From Dermatemys mawii (taxonomy: Eukaryota; Chordata; Testudines; Dermatemydidae), in NCBI GenBank assembly GCA_007922305.1, contig ML677334.1, positions 59,002,858 to 59,066,857 of the forward strand: a stretch of 64,000 nt of DNA, read 5' to 3'. This document shows positions 1-12,259 of this stretch, piece by piece. Below the pieces are notes generated by a model. It was not told the origin of the DNA. It ran no database searches and worked only from the letters and a program-made list of their open reading frames with translations. Numbering within the stretch: the first letter of the stretch is position 1; each line of letters begins with the position of its first letter. A program made the position numbers and the translations under genes.

Positions 1-700
1 GCTGGATGTTCCAAGTAGCTGAAAATATTCAGACCTGAAACTGGGAAATAGTCGTCTATGTAGTTTAGACAACCTGCTGTCTTAAGCAGTTCCATAAGCA
101 GGGACTTTGCAGAAGCTGCAGTGGAAGTGAAGTCTGTCTTAGCATCACTCACTGCCATAGTATAGGTTCTAAGGTCACAGCTGACCTTAAATGATGAAAT
201 TTAGATTTGTCTTTTCCCAGTAATGCCAATGTAGTTTATGGTGATATTGTCATATGAAGGGGCTAGTGCATGAATGGCTCTAGATGGTGAATGGTCTTGG
301 GGTCCTACCAGCCTCCCTTTTTCATGGTCTAGCGTTTGATCATTAATCATCCGCGGAAAATTATAGAGACATGGGATCCGTGGGCCTTTGAATATGGACT
401 GGCATAGTTGGCCCACCTCATGTGGGCATGAGTGAAGTCCATGAGGAATTGGTCAAACCAGTAGTTCAGATGCAGGATATGTCTGGCCAAGTGCAAGGAC
501 CTGATGACCAGTTGGTAGAACAGCGTGTTTGTCACGATGGACATAAAGTCTCGATCATCATGTTGGAGAAGTCTCTGTCACTATCCCTTTTTACCAGGGT
601 TGGTAGCAACACTCATTCTGCTGGGAATTTTGTGGCGCTATAGGGCATCCTGTGCACTACAGGGTACTTGTGTTGATTTTGTCCTGGGACTCAGGCAATA

Positions 701-876
701 CAGTGGATTCTGGTTAATTGGGACACATCGGGATTGGAACAATTTGGCCCGATTAAGCAGCTGCCCCAATTAACCAAATTAAATAAAAAGGGACGCTTTG
801 TTTCCATTCTTTCCGATGTGTCCTGATTAAGCGGCTTCCCCAATTAACCGGTGGCCCGATTAACCGGAATCCACTG
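701..876. mobile_element. Tc1/mariner (pogo/Tigger-like) MITE, 176 bp
   Basis: The two ends are inverted copies: CAGTGGATTCTGGTTAATTG on the left, and on the right the reverse complement CAGTGGATTCCGGTTAATCG. A TA dinucleotide flanks each side (699-700 and 877-878), as expected for this superfamily. There is no coding capacity. Confidence 0.85.
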
Positions 877-1189
877 TATGTGCATATGCTCAAATACAGC
901 TATCCTTGGAACGAGTCCTCTCTTGTACTGGAGATTGGTTGTGAAGAACATAGACACTGCTCCTCCCCTGACAACTTTGTTTATGTTATGCTTTGTGACC
1001 AGCAAAAATAAAATGTTTGGTGTTGCACATTATCTAAGCAAATCTGATCCAAGTAATGTCAGGTGTTGGATCTGAGATTGAAAGGTATAGATCATATAAT
1101 CCGAATGGAGTAATCAAATCTCCAGTGGAAATTTGCTTTCCGTTTGCGCTCCAGGTCCATGGCCACTAGATCTGCTGGATCCAGGATTC

Positions 1190-3625
1190 ATAGGCTATCA
1201 GGAACCACTGTGAGCATCTAGGCTGACTTCCTGTATAGCACTGGCCATAGAACTTCCCCAGAATAATTCCTAGAGCAGATCTTTTATAAAAACAGCTAAT
1301 CTTGATTTAATAATTCAGCGATGGAGAATCCACCATGACTCTCATTAAATTGTTCCAATGGTTAATTACTCTCTCATTAAAAATGTAGGCCTTATTTCCA
1401 TTCTGACTGTATCTAGTTTCAACTTGCAGTCCTTGGATCATGTTACTTTTTTCTCTGTTAGACTGAAGATCCCATTATTAAATATGTTTGCCATGTAGAT
1501 ACTATAGACTGTAATCAAGTCATCCCTTAAGCTTCTGTTTGTTAAGGTAAATAGTTTGAGCTCTTTGAGCCTGTTGTATAAAGCATGTTTTGTAATCCTT
1601 TAATCGTTGTCATGACTGTTCTTTGAACCTTCTCCAATTTATCAACATTTTTCTTGAATTGTTGACACCAGAAGTGGACACAGTATTCTGGCAGTGGTTG
1701 CACAAGTGCCAAATAGAGAGGTAAAACAACCTCTCTATCCTGCTTGAAATTCCCCTGTCTATGCATCAGAGGATTGCATTAGCCCTTTTGACCACGGCAT
1801 CATACTGGGAGCACATTATCCTCTGTGACTCCAAATCTTTTTCAGAGTCACTGCTTCCCATGATAAGAATCCCCCATCATGTAAGTATGGCCTGCATTTT
1901 TTTGTCCGTAGATGTATACATTTACATTTAATTGTATTCAAATGTATGCATTTGAATATATATAAATGTATATTTTTTGCTTGCGCCCGGCTTACCAAGC
2001 GATCCAGCTCGCTCTGTATGAGTGACCTGTTTTCTTCTTTATTTACTACTCTCTCAATTTTTGTGGCATCTGCAAACTTTATCAGTGATGATTTTATATT
2101 TTCTTCCATATCAGTTATAAAAATGTTAAATAATGTAGAGCCAAGAACTGATCCCCATGGGACCCCATTAGAACCACATCTGTGCAATGATGAATCCCCC
2201 ACTGCAACTACATTTTGAGATCTTCAGTTAGCCAGTTTCTAATCCATTTAATATGTGCCATCTTAATTTCATATTTTTCTGGTTTTTAAATCAAAATGTC
2301 ACCTGGTACGAAGCCAAATGCCTTATGGATGCCTAAGAATATTATGTCTATACTACTATTATCTTTATCAACCAAACATGCAGTCACATTAAAAAGAGAT
2401 TTGATAGGATCTATTTTCCATAAACGCATGTTGGTTGGGATTAATTATATTACCCTCCTTTAATTCTTTATTAATTGAGTCCTGTATCAGTCACTTCATT
2501 GTATTTCTCAAGTTGATGTCAGACTGACAGGTATACAATTACCTAGGTCAGAGGTCGGAAGCCTATGGCATGAGTGCCAACAGTGGCACGCAAGCCAATT
2601 TCCCTTGGCATGCGGCGGAGAGCTCAGCAGCCTGCCGCCGCTCTGGGGTTTCCCCTGCTAGCCCCCTGGGAGCCGGGGTCTAAGCCCTCTGCCAGCCTGG
2701 GTTCCCAACACCCAGGCTAGCAGTGGGAGCTGAGTGGGGCAGGCATTGGGACCCCAGCTTACAAGGGGCCAGTGGGAGGAAACCCCAGAGCAGTGATGGG
2801 CTAAGCGCTCAGCCCACTTCCGCTTGGAGGTATCCCCCAGAGGCTCCTGCCAGCCTGGGTTCCCTATACCCAGGCTAGCAGCGGGAGCTGAGTGGGCAGG
2901 CAGCGGGACCCCAGCTGGCAGGAGCCTGCAGGGGAAACCCCAAAGCAGTGGCAGACTGAGCCACTCAGCCCACCCCCACAATGGCCCCTTGCCAGCCAGT
3001 GTCCCCTCCTGCCTCACTCAGCGCCTTCACTCAGGCTGGCAGCGGGCTAAGACCCCAGCTGGCAGGAGTCTGCGGGGCCGGGGGGGGAACCCCAAAGCGC
3101 GGGCGGACTGACCCTTTCAGACCCTCCCCTTCCGCCCAAAGCCCTGCCCCCTCCGGACTGGCACACGAAGCATTACCTTTCGCTGAAGCCTTACCACACC
3201 GCCTCTGAAAGATTGCCGACCCCTGACCTATGATGTCCCATTTAACCTTTTTAAATATTGATACAACATTTGCTTTTTTTGTGTCTTGTGGAACTTCCCT
3301 TGTATTCCAAGACTTACTGAAAATCAGCATTAATAGTCCAGTGAGATCATTTGCCAGCTCTTATAAAATTCTTGGGTGTAAGTTTTCTGGACATGCTGAT
3401 TTTAAAATGTCTAACTTGAGTAGCTGCTGTTTAACATCCTCTTGAGATACTAGTGGAATGGCAAGAGTAATTATATGATATGACTGCATCATGTATGTTT
3501 TTTCTCAGATACAGAACAGAAATACCACAGAAATGTGTATTGAACACTTTACCTCTTCTGCATTATTACTGATAATTCTACCATGTCCATCTAATAATGG
3601 ACAGTATTGTTAGGAAGAAGTACAA
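1190..3625 (-). mobile_element. CR1 LINE copy, minus strand, interrupted by a hAT element
   Basis: Reading the minus strand gives decayed reverse-transcriptase text typical of CR1: a block near 2160 resembling the GVPxGSVLGxxLFNIFI motif, then LIKFAD, and a block near 1650 resembling the LVRPxLEYCVxFW region. The upstream part resumes at 3226 (SWNTREVPQDTKKANV), so the LINE was split by the insertion at 2549-3225. The reading frames contain many stops, so the copy is dead. Confidence 0.85.
2549..3225. mobile_element. Non-autonomous hAT-type element, GC-rich, nested in CR1
   Basis: 677 bp. The left end CAGAGGTCGGAAGCCTATGG and the right end GCCGACCCCTG are inverted copies of CAGGGGTCGGCAACC. 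The 8-bp flanks (2541-2548 and 3226-3233) match at 6 of 8 positions, consistent with an aged hAT target-site duplication. The interior is a GC-rich series of related units of roughly 100-120 bp (CCCCAAAGC, CAGCCTGGG and similar words recur). Open frames inside are by-products of its GC content. Confidence 0.83.
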
Positions 3626-5736
3626 CCATTGTAGCTGCTAGCCTGTGTGATGGTAAGCATTTCTGCAGTTTAAAAAAGTGTGTGTTTCTGAGTATCCACA
3701 ATTCTGTTGATGTGCAGAATGGGGGTCTTCAAGAGCTGGTGCCCAATTTGAGGGTGGCAGTAGAGTGACTCTGGAGGCCTTCTTTTTAAGTTGGAAATTA
3801 AGGCACAAAAAATGGCAGCAATAGTGCAGAGCCACTGGTTAATTCTCTCCATCATATTTTCCACTTAAATGCTGAAAGGTATCATTGCATATTGTGGCTA
3901 TATATGAATATGTAGGTAAACCCTGATTTCCCTTTCACCTATATTTTGATTGAAAAATATTGAATTTAATATTTTTGGTAGGAAAAAGGGACATTTTTTC
4001 ATGAAAAATTTTGCAGAAAGTTTTTCCGTTTCTCCAACCAGATGTTGTCCAAAATGCCCTTTTCCACAGTCTCATGGTAGAGTATTTTATGTCCCTACAT
4101 ATTTACAAAAATTGTGGCTATCCTCACAGAGACCTTTACTTGTAATATAATCTATAATTTTTCTTTTAAAAATTTGGAGCTTGTATTGTCACCTAACACT
4201 GCTTGCTTCTTGTCAGTATTTAGTGCTTTCAAAACCAATAAATAAAGATGACAAGATGTATTTTCTTACAGCCCCTTGTCCTCTTGTATGTAATTCCTTT
4301 TAAATACCTTCTGGGAATTCTGTACATTAAGGGCCTGTTTTTCTCCCAACATAAAAATAAAAGCATAAAAGGAGTTGAATAGTGGTTTGTAACAAGTGTA
4401 TAATTATGTGACATAATGCACTTAATTTAGAAGAGTCTTCACTTTTAAAGCTATGTGTCTTTTTTTTTAGGAATATGTGAGATACTATTGTCATATCATA
4501 CAGTGTATTACTTTCTGGATTAAATGTGCTTGGACATATAATTTTGTATTGAAGGAATAGCTGCTGTGCAGTGCCACATATATGTAGAAATAATTTATAG
4601 TTTTATAAATAAATAGGAGAAAAAAATAATGGATTGCCTAATTCAATGCCTTCTCAGGTAACAGCAGCTGTGTGGAGGAGAATGCACCCATGTGAATATT
4701 GCTGTGTCCCTCCTGAAGTTCCAACAACATTCACATTCTAATGGAACTGCAGAAAACATAACCACATTTTATTGCCATGCAGATTTTGCAGTGAGGGAAA
4801 CCATCAACAAAGGAGTTAAACTAGACCTTGGTAGAAAATTCCTAGTCAGTTAAGTTTTGTGTTACTGTTTGGCATTACCATGTCCTGTTATGAAAACAAC
4901 CACTAAGATGTGACAGATTTTTTCTTAAATAAAAAAAATAATCTTAAAGTTTCTGGCTTGAATTCTTCATAAAAGAATTTTATTTTAGACTTACTGCTGC
5001 CATTGTGCGTAATCAGACAAAACAGGAATTCAAGCCCTAATAGAAAAAATATAAAGCTTTCAAGAACTATTTGGAGTTCCAGTTCATTAATGCACTGTCT
5101 CTGTTGGACAACATTTCTTAAAGACCATAAAAATTAATAGTGTATTTAAAAAGTGCTTTATTGGCATGTTTCTACAAATTCTAATTTAGCTCTAGTTCTT
5201 AATTGTGCTGTCTCTATGGATGAGATATAGAAGTAAATACTCCCTTTGGCTTCAGAAATGTAAATTCTTTCTTCTTGTGCCTTTTCAATTCAGGTAGAAA
5301 TTCATGCTCTGAGATAGGCAATACACACAAAGGTTATGCATGATGCACAATCCACCACCTAACACGTTGGGACTAAAGGACTCTCGGTCCTCTTTTAAAA
5401 TCTGGTACAACATAGGAAATTTCATTCTGATTTCACTTGACTGTTATATAGATAGAAGGATTTAAAACATTTTTTTCCCCTGTCAGGGTCACTTGTGACA
5501 GTCTTTTGTTTGGAACTAGAATATTGGTGAGGAGAGTGGGAGAAGAAGGGATGAGTAACCTGATTATTTTTTTTCGTCCTAGCAATTAGATTCTTCCTTG
5601 TTCCTGGTTTGCTCCATTGAAATGGAGGAAAGTTCAGTGTTCTAAAGCAGGACCCTACTTTGTTGTCCTGCTACAATTCTTGAATCCATTTTCTTATTAC
5701 TCTTAATTAAGTAGCAATAGCTGATAGTAGGCTTTC
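3626..5736. other. ASXL3: Intronic stretch, no feature seen
   Basis: AT-rich DNA with short A and T runs. I see no gene, no intact repeat and no convincing open frame. Confidence 0.6.
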
Positions 5737-6350
5737 TTATTCATAAAAAATGGAAATGAGAAGCAACTTGGGCTGATTGGAAAATAAAAATTCTGTTTCA
5801 CAAAAAAGTTGAGTTTTTGATGTATATTTCCATTCTGTTATGGAGTTAAACCAAGATCTTTCGTGTTTATATTTTTTAAAAAATGAAACCCTAAAAACCA
5901 GAGTGGGAGAGGGACACAGAATAGCAATAGGCCAGTGATTTGGGCACTCAGGTGAAATGTGAGACACCCAGGTTTAGGTCCCTTCCTGCTCTGCCTGATT
6001 CAGACAAGAGACTTGCATCTCCCACATCTCACGTGAGTGCCCAAACCACTGGGCTCTTGGCTGTTCTCTTTCAATTTTTGTGATGAAAGTTTCACCAAAA
6101 CATAAATTTTAAGGGGGTGCTCTGCCTGACTTAGAGCAGGGACCTGGCTCTCCCACATCCCAGGTGAATACCCTAGCCACTTGTCTATTCTAGGGCATGC
6201 ACTCTCTTCCCCTGATCAAAACCAGGCAATCTTTCCCAACTAAATCTTTGTTGAAACCAATATGCTTCTGCAAAAAGTTTCAATGTCAGCAAATCTACAT
6301 TTTCTGACTAAAAATTTATTGAAAAGTTCCCAGCTAGTAATAGAAATGAC
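5737..6350. repeat. Interspersed repeat with internal inverted arms (unclassified)
   Basis: The segment around 5930-5965 (GCCAGTGATTTGGGCACTCA) recurs in reverse complement at 6026-6054, and a third related segment (CTCCCACATCCCAGGTGA) occurs at 6149-6166. The wording resembles a repeat common in turtle and crocodilian DNA with tRNA- or MIR-like text, but I cannot name it. Confidence 0.5.
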
Positions 6351-6787
6351 TGACATGCTCATCCGGTCCTTTTTCACTGGCGCAGTATAGGGTTGTTTTC
6401 CACAGTAGATACTTTGTCCAGCTAAGCTTTTGTGTTAGACCCGTATCGTGTAGAATACAAATACAATAAATTTGGTGCTCACTGTTTACTAATGTGATTT
6501 TTGTCAAAGCACGACTAAATCTTAACAGACTTATTTGTAAATGCTTTTTACTTACTGCTTGTAGTTATTTTTCTTCTAGAGATGGAATCCCTCGCACTTG
6601 GAGTCAGATGGGCATATTGCCATGGCCTTTAATAGATGCAGAGTTCAGATATCAGACATAGTGATTTTTTCCCCTATAATAATTGATCCATTATCTTACT
6701 AGATATAGAAGTTAGATTAGAGTAATTGTCAGGATCCTTTTTATTTCATGTTGGGAAAATCTGTGTCTCATTCACTTTTCTCCAGTG

Positions 6788-7819
6788 TTTACTCCTGAGG
6801 GCATTCTGCACCAAAAAAAATAATAATTCTGTGCACAATATTTTAAAAATCTGTAAAGTTAGTCAAATTTTATTTGTCAAATAAATGAGGAGGCTCCAGC
6901 GTGGCATTGGAGAGCACAGGCTGCTGACTGCACAGAGGTGGGAGATCTCTGTGCAGCTTCCCCTGGGGCATGGATTCAGCAGTGAGGCTGCAACCCTGAC
7001 ACAGCACAAGGACCAGGTCTGTCCCTCTGTGCCAAGCACACCAGGTGTGTGCAGGCAGGTTCAGCAAGGCAGGATCTAAGCATGGAGGGGCTTAGTGTTG
7101 GGGCATCCAGATGTGGGGTGAAAAGGTTCTCTGTGGGGTAATCTGGGTGCAGGTGGTTCAGTTGGGGATCCAGGTGCGGGGTGGGGGGATCTGGATGCAC
7201 AGGGGCCTTTTGGGAGGTTCTGGGGGGTAATGGTAATGAGACTCTGCAAGGGGGTCCATGTTAAAGTGGTTGGGGCTCAGTAGTGGGTGGCATCTGGGAT
7301 TGGGAGGATAGCGCTCTGGAGGGGGGTATTGGTGTGGGAGGGCTTAGTGGTGGGTCCATATACTGGGGGAGTGGGGTTTGGGGCGGATGGGTGAGCAGAT
7401 CCCTGTATAGTGATCCCTCCCACTGCAGCTGAGGAGCAAAGGGTGCAGTAAGTGTGGGGGGCAGAGTTTCCAGAGTTTCCTACAGCTGGGGGAGAAATCT
7501 GGGAGTGGATGTGACACAGCCCCAGATACCATGCAGATACTATGCAGGGGAAGAGGAAGTCCTGACTAGCAGCCTTGCCCAGTACAGGGTAGGAACCACC
7601 AGTCAGGTCTTTCCCAGTCCTTCCCCATGTCCCACAGTGATTTACCTCTCTTCTGGCTGCCCTGGGCACCCAAAACATGCTGGGGAGGGTCTCATTACCA
7701 CTTTTGTGGCTTCACTTTGCTTCCCCATCAAAGTCATTTTTCTGCAGGGAAGCAAAGAAGTTTGCAGGGGACATAAATTCTGTGCATGTGCAGTTGTGCA
7801 GAATTCCTCGAGGAGTAAA
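6788..7819. mobile_element. Non-autonomous DNA element with long imperfect terminal inverted repeats, 1,032 bp
   Basis: The left end TTTACTCCTGAGGGCATTCT pairs with the reverse complement of the right end, TTTACTCCTCGAGGAATTCT. Internal sequence recurs in pieces at 43345-43700 and 43914-44035. The interior is G-rich with short imperfect direct repeats (GGGGGATCTGG-type words) and lacks a credible transposase. The superfamily is uncertain; the ends suggest PIF/Harbinger or hAT. Confidence 0.65.
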
Positions 7820-7904
7820 TGTTTTAGCATAATTAAATTCAATGGTTAGAAATTAGAATTTCAACCTTGAAATAAGATGCAGTTTCCTAATATTGAGGGT
7901 GTTA

Positions 7905-8085
7905 AACATTGGAGCAGCTTATAGGATAGGTGGTGGATTCACCAGCTCTAAGAGTCTTTCAGACAAGTCTATATATCTTTGTTTTAATCCAGCTTCTGGG
8001 GAAAAAAAATTATGGCCTGTGTACACAAGGGTCAGGTTGGGTGGTTGTGATGTTCTCTTCTAGCCTTAGAGTCTGAGAGTCCTGT
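7905..8085 (+). mobile_element. CR1 LINE 3'-end fragment
   Basis: Matches the usual CR1 3' terminal text in degraded form: a run beginning TAAACATTGGAGCAGCTTA through GGTGGATTCACCAGC to the terminal TTCTCTTCTAGCCTTAGAGT. Confidence 0.65.
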
Positions 8086-8334
8086 TTATTCTCTCACTTC
8101 ATAGTCCATGGAGAGAATAGAAAGCTATGCATTGCTCTCATCATGGTCATGCCATTTTCAGATCTTCAGATCATTAAGACAATCACTATAAACAAATCTC
8201 ATGCTTCAGAGCTTCAGCTGGCTGCCAACATGGATCAGGAAAAATATTTTTTCCTGCAGATGAACAACTGGCCAACTGCATTTTGGTGTGTACATTAGTT
8301 GGGTGTGTTTTTTTCTTTTTGCCTTCTTCTGAAT

Positions 8335-8820
8335 TATCAAGAATGGATACAGTTTGAGACAGGACACCAGACTGCGTGGACTAGTGTTTGAGATAGAAAG
8401 AGTCCTCTCTCTGAAATGATTGGCAGGTGTATCTTGCTCTTATGCTCAGAGCATAGCTGATTGACAGATTTGTAGTCAGGAAGGAATTTTCTTGCAGGTC
8501 AGGTGGGCGAGGACTTTGGGAGTTTTTGCCTTTCTCTGACTCTATGGTGTGGAGTAGAGATCACCTGCTAGGAACACCTGAGAGTCTCTTATCAATTCCC
8601 TGCCATACCAGGGACATCAAGCATTGGCTGCACCTTGGTCTCTCCTGTTTTCTGCCTGTGGCACATAGCAGTTTAGTCTCTGAGGACTGAAATGCTTTAG
8701 TCTAACCCACTTTACTGGTTGTGGGTGAAATTTAATGGCTTGTGATTACAGAAAGGTCAGACAAGAAGATTTTCTAACGATCCCCTCTGGCCTTGGACTA
8801 TATTAAAACTATGAAATCTT
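8335..8820 (+). mobile_element. CR1 LINE 3'-UTR fragment
   Basis: Contains the CR1 3'-UTR landmarks GGAAGGAATTTTCTTGCAGG, a TTTTTGCCTTTCTCTGAC word, and the end AAGGTCAGACAAGAAGATTT followed by CCTCTGGCCTTGGACTAT. Confidence 0.65.
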
Positions 8821-9329
8821 TGTGTGTAATTTTTCCTTAGTTTCTGGGTGTACTAAATTTGTTTAGCACATTTCCTTTATGCTATAGCTTTTATGTCATT
8901 AGATCAGATGATTTTCCTACCGTATGTTCAAATTTTTCAAGTACTCCATTAGCTGTTCTGTTTCAATAGCTAGTTTTACAAGATCTTGCTTCCTTTTTTT
9001 AAAGTTTTCAGATTTCTCTATTTTTCTTCTTGAATACAGATTTTAAAAGGAGTTTAACATGTCAGCTATTTTTTACTTCTTATTAGTTTAGCCTTTCTTA
9101 TTCACTTTAATCTCTTTGGATATCATTAACTCACTTTGCTTTTCTGATATCCTCCGTTTCCTTTAAAGCTTTAACTGATTGAGTCTGTTCTTCCTTTTCT
9201 GTTCTCAGTACAGATTTTCTTTAACCTCAAACTTTTGAGTGTATTTTATAAAGTCACAGTAGCCGGCCAATTCTTATTTCTTGTATTCGTTTTCAAAGGA
9301 CATTTTGACAGCTGTGCCTTAATTATTTT

Positions 9330-9408
9330 GGGCTAGATCCTTAGTTGATGTGAATCAATGTAACTCCACAGTGGAGCTATGCTGATTAACACCAGCTCAG
9401 GATCTGAC
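9330..9408. mobile_element. Short palindromic MITE, about 79 bp
   Basis: A near-complete palindrome: GGGCTAGATCCTTAGTTGAT on the left matches the reverse complement of CACCAGCTCAGGATCTGAC on the right, with the arms meeting at TCCACAGTGGA. The same family recurs elsewhere in the window. Confidence 0.75.
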
Positions 9409-9508
9409 TTGCTCTCTCTTAGGATTCTGCCGCCTTTAACCATAGCAGTGGACTATAGTGCTTAATCATATTGCACTTCAGTAGATTTCTCAACCCCCCC
9501 AAATTGGC

Positions 9509-9890
9509 TTATCTGAACATAAGAGCGGCCATACTGAGTTAGACCAAAGGTCCATCAAGCCCAGTATTTTGTCCTCTGACAGTGGCCAATGGCAGGTGCC
9601 CCAAGGGGAATGAACAGACAGGTTATCATCAAATGAGCCATGCCCTGTCACCCAATCCCAGCTTCTGGCAAACAGAGGCTGGGACACCATTCCTGCCCAT
9701 CCTGGCTAATAGCTATTGATGGACCTATCTAGCTTTCTTTTGAACCCCATTGTAGTATTGGCCTTCACAACACCCTCTGGCAAGGAGTTCCAGAGATTGA
9801 CAGTGCGTTGTATGCAAAAATACTTCCTTCTTTATCAGTTTCTCTTTCTTGGATGTAGATCATCTTCTCTCTTTGGAATCTCCACTTTGG
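9509..9890 (-). mobile_element. CR1 LINE 3' end, minus strand
   Basis: Reverse complement of a turtle-type CR1 3' end. Landmarks on the + strand are GAACATAAGAGCGGCCATAC, AGACCAAAGGTCCATCAAGC, TTCTGGCAAACAGAGGCTGG and CACCCTCTGGCAAGGAGTTC. The homologous text recurs at 43058-43340. Confidence 0.82.
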
Positions 9891-11548
9891 TTCATGCTAG
9901 ACCCTTGAGTTGCTTAAAGTAATGCATGGTTCAAACCTGTGTCCCGTTACGTGCGTGGGGTGTAGGAGCTGTGCAGCAACAGCTTTGGAGCACGAAAGAA
10001 AGTAGCATATTACTTTCCAGCAACTGCTTCTGTTGTATTGGCTTTTCAGGGAAATGCCATTGCTGTGTTCAGAGAGAAAAGAGAAGCAGCTTAAGGCCCC
10101 AACCCCGCAAGAAGAACCACCCAGATGGACATATGTCCTCACTGAGCCCCACTGAAGTCAGTGGGGTCCTTTACAGTTTTCCTGGCAGAATTGAGGCACC
10201 CAGCTCCAAGACTCCACCTTGATCAGTCTTCCTGTTTTCTTTACTTTGCATTTTAAAATACACACTTGTGTTCTTTCGTTCATAAAGCAGAGTATTACGG
10301 GTTAGGTCATCAGCTGTGAAATGATTACATTTGTAAAACTGTGCTGGAGAGTGAGAGCAGCATTAGTTGTAAATCAGGAAAATAACTAGGTTGATATGGT
10401 TAAATATTATTAAATGTGGCTGTGACATCTGCTCCCTTCTCTATTTCCAGATTTAGGATGGAAGAGGGCAGTTGGAGTTATGTTCATAGTTAAAATTAGT
10501 GTGCTGGCATGCTGAGAACTGTGACGCTTTGCGCTAGCAGATGACAGAGAAAGCAGTCAAACGTTTATCTCTTAGCAACCGCAAAGGATGTATAATGAAC
10601 TATACTGAGCACTAGGTACTTTTGACCTGAACAAATTGGCTCCTACTAAAGCCCTTTCTGTCTGTTTTTTTTTTTTTTGTTGTTGTCGCCGTTACAGGAA
10701 AATTATTATAGATGTGATGTTACCTGTAATGCATTTTATGTATTGATTTTCCTAGTTAATAAATTATTCTCTACAGTATTTCAACATGCACCCATGAAAT
10801 GAAAAAGAAAATGTGTCCAGTATGCCATAAAAAGAGATTCAATACTAAAATTGTTTTAATCACTTATTGCAGAAGAGGTAGTTCAAATAATAATTTCATA
10901 ATAATTGTTTTACATATGCAGAAAGTAAAAGTAATTACTATTTTAGCACACCTACTATTTTCACCCTTTTGATGCCTGTACAATTACATTTACAGGGTTT
11001 TTGCTGCTTTTGTTTTTACTGATGTTATACTAGATTTTTTTTTCTTTTTATGTTTTTGTTAAGGAAAATTGTTTCTCTCCACCCTGCTGTCATCAAGTAG
11101 AGTGTATTAGATGTCATGGGAACTAGGTTTCTTCAGCACAGAGAAATATGCTAAAGTTACTGCCTTCATTACATTTAGTTAATTAGTTTCTGTCCTGTGT
11201 TCCAGGAAGATGCAGAAGTACGATAATGATCTGGATTTTTGGTTGTGTACAACAATTCTAGGCCTATTAGGCCCAAGGTAGATGGCTGTGATTAAAGCAC
11301 ATCAATCAGTTGTAAATTGAGTGATCATCAGTGATACTGATGATTTTTGAATAGATGCTGGATTAGGCCACTTGCATTTACAGTAATGACTATAATGAAA
11401 ATGCTGTTTTAATACTAGTAGTTGATTTCCTTTGTTATTCCCACTTCCTATCCCTTCCCATTCCCCTTAATTGGAACTCTATTCTTATGTAATCTTAGTT
11501 GGAGCTATTTCTGACAGTGTCTTCTGCTACCATCGGCTTATTTTCTAG

Positions 11549-12259
<711 letters not shown>

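Larger units (their letters stand above)
1..11548 (+). other. ASXL3: ASXL3 upstream intron (partial, exon 8/9 intron by inference)
   Basis: No coding exon that could precede the exon at 11549 is visible here. I looked in particular for the conserved N-terminal half of the DEUBAD domain and did not find it, so the upstream exon should lie before position 1. The intron ends in a pyrimidine-rich stretch and AG at 11547-11548. It carries several transposon relics listed separately. Stretches with nothing recognisable are 1-700, 877-1189, 3626-5736, 6351-6787, 8821-9329 and 9891-11548. Confidence 0.7.

Noticed and set aside
201..643. Open frames on both strands near the start of the window, possibly a retropseudogene
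   Set aside because: Some text looks protein-like, but I recognise no family, the frames are short and overlapping, and there is no poly-A or flanking duplication.
7277..7849. Open frames of about 130 codons on both strands
   Set aside because: They fall inside the long-TIR element at 6788-7819 and carry no transposase-like motif.
1..11548. A further upstream ASXL3 exon (rest of the DEUBAD domain)
   Set aside because: I scanned for the conserved block that precedes the first visible exon and did not find it between splice signals; it should lie outside the window.
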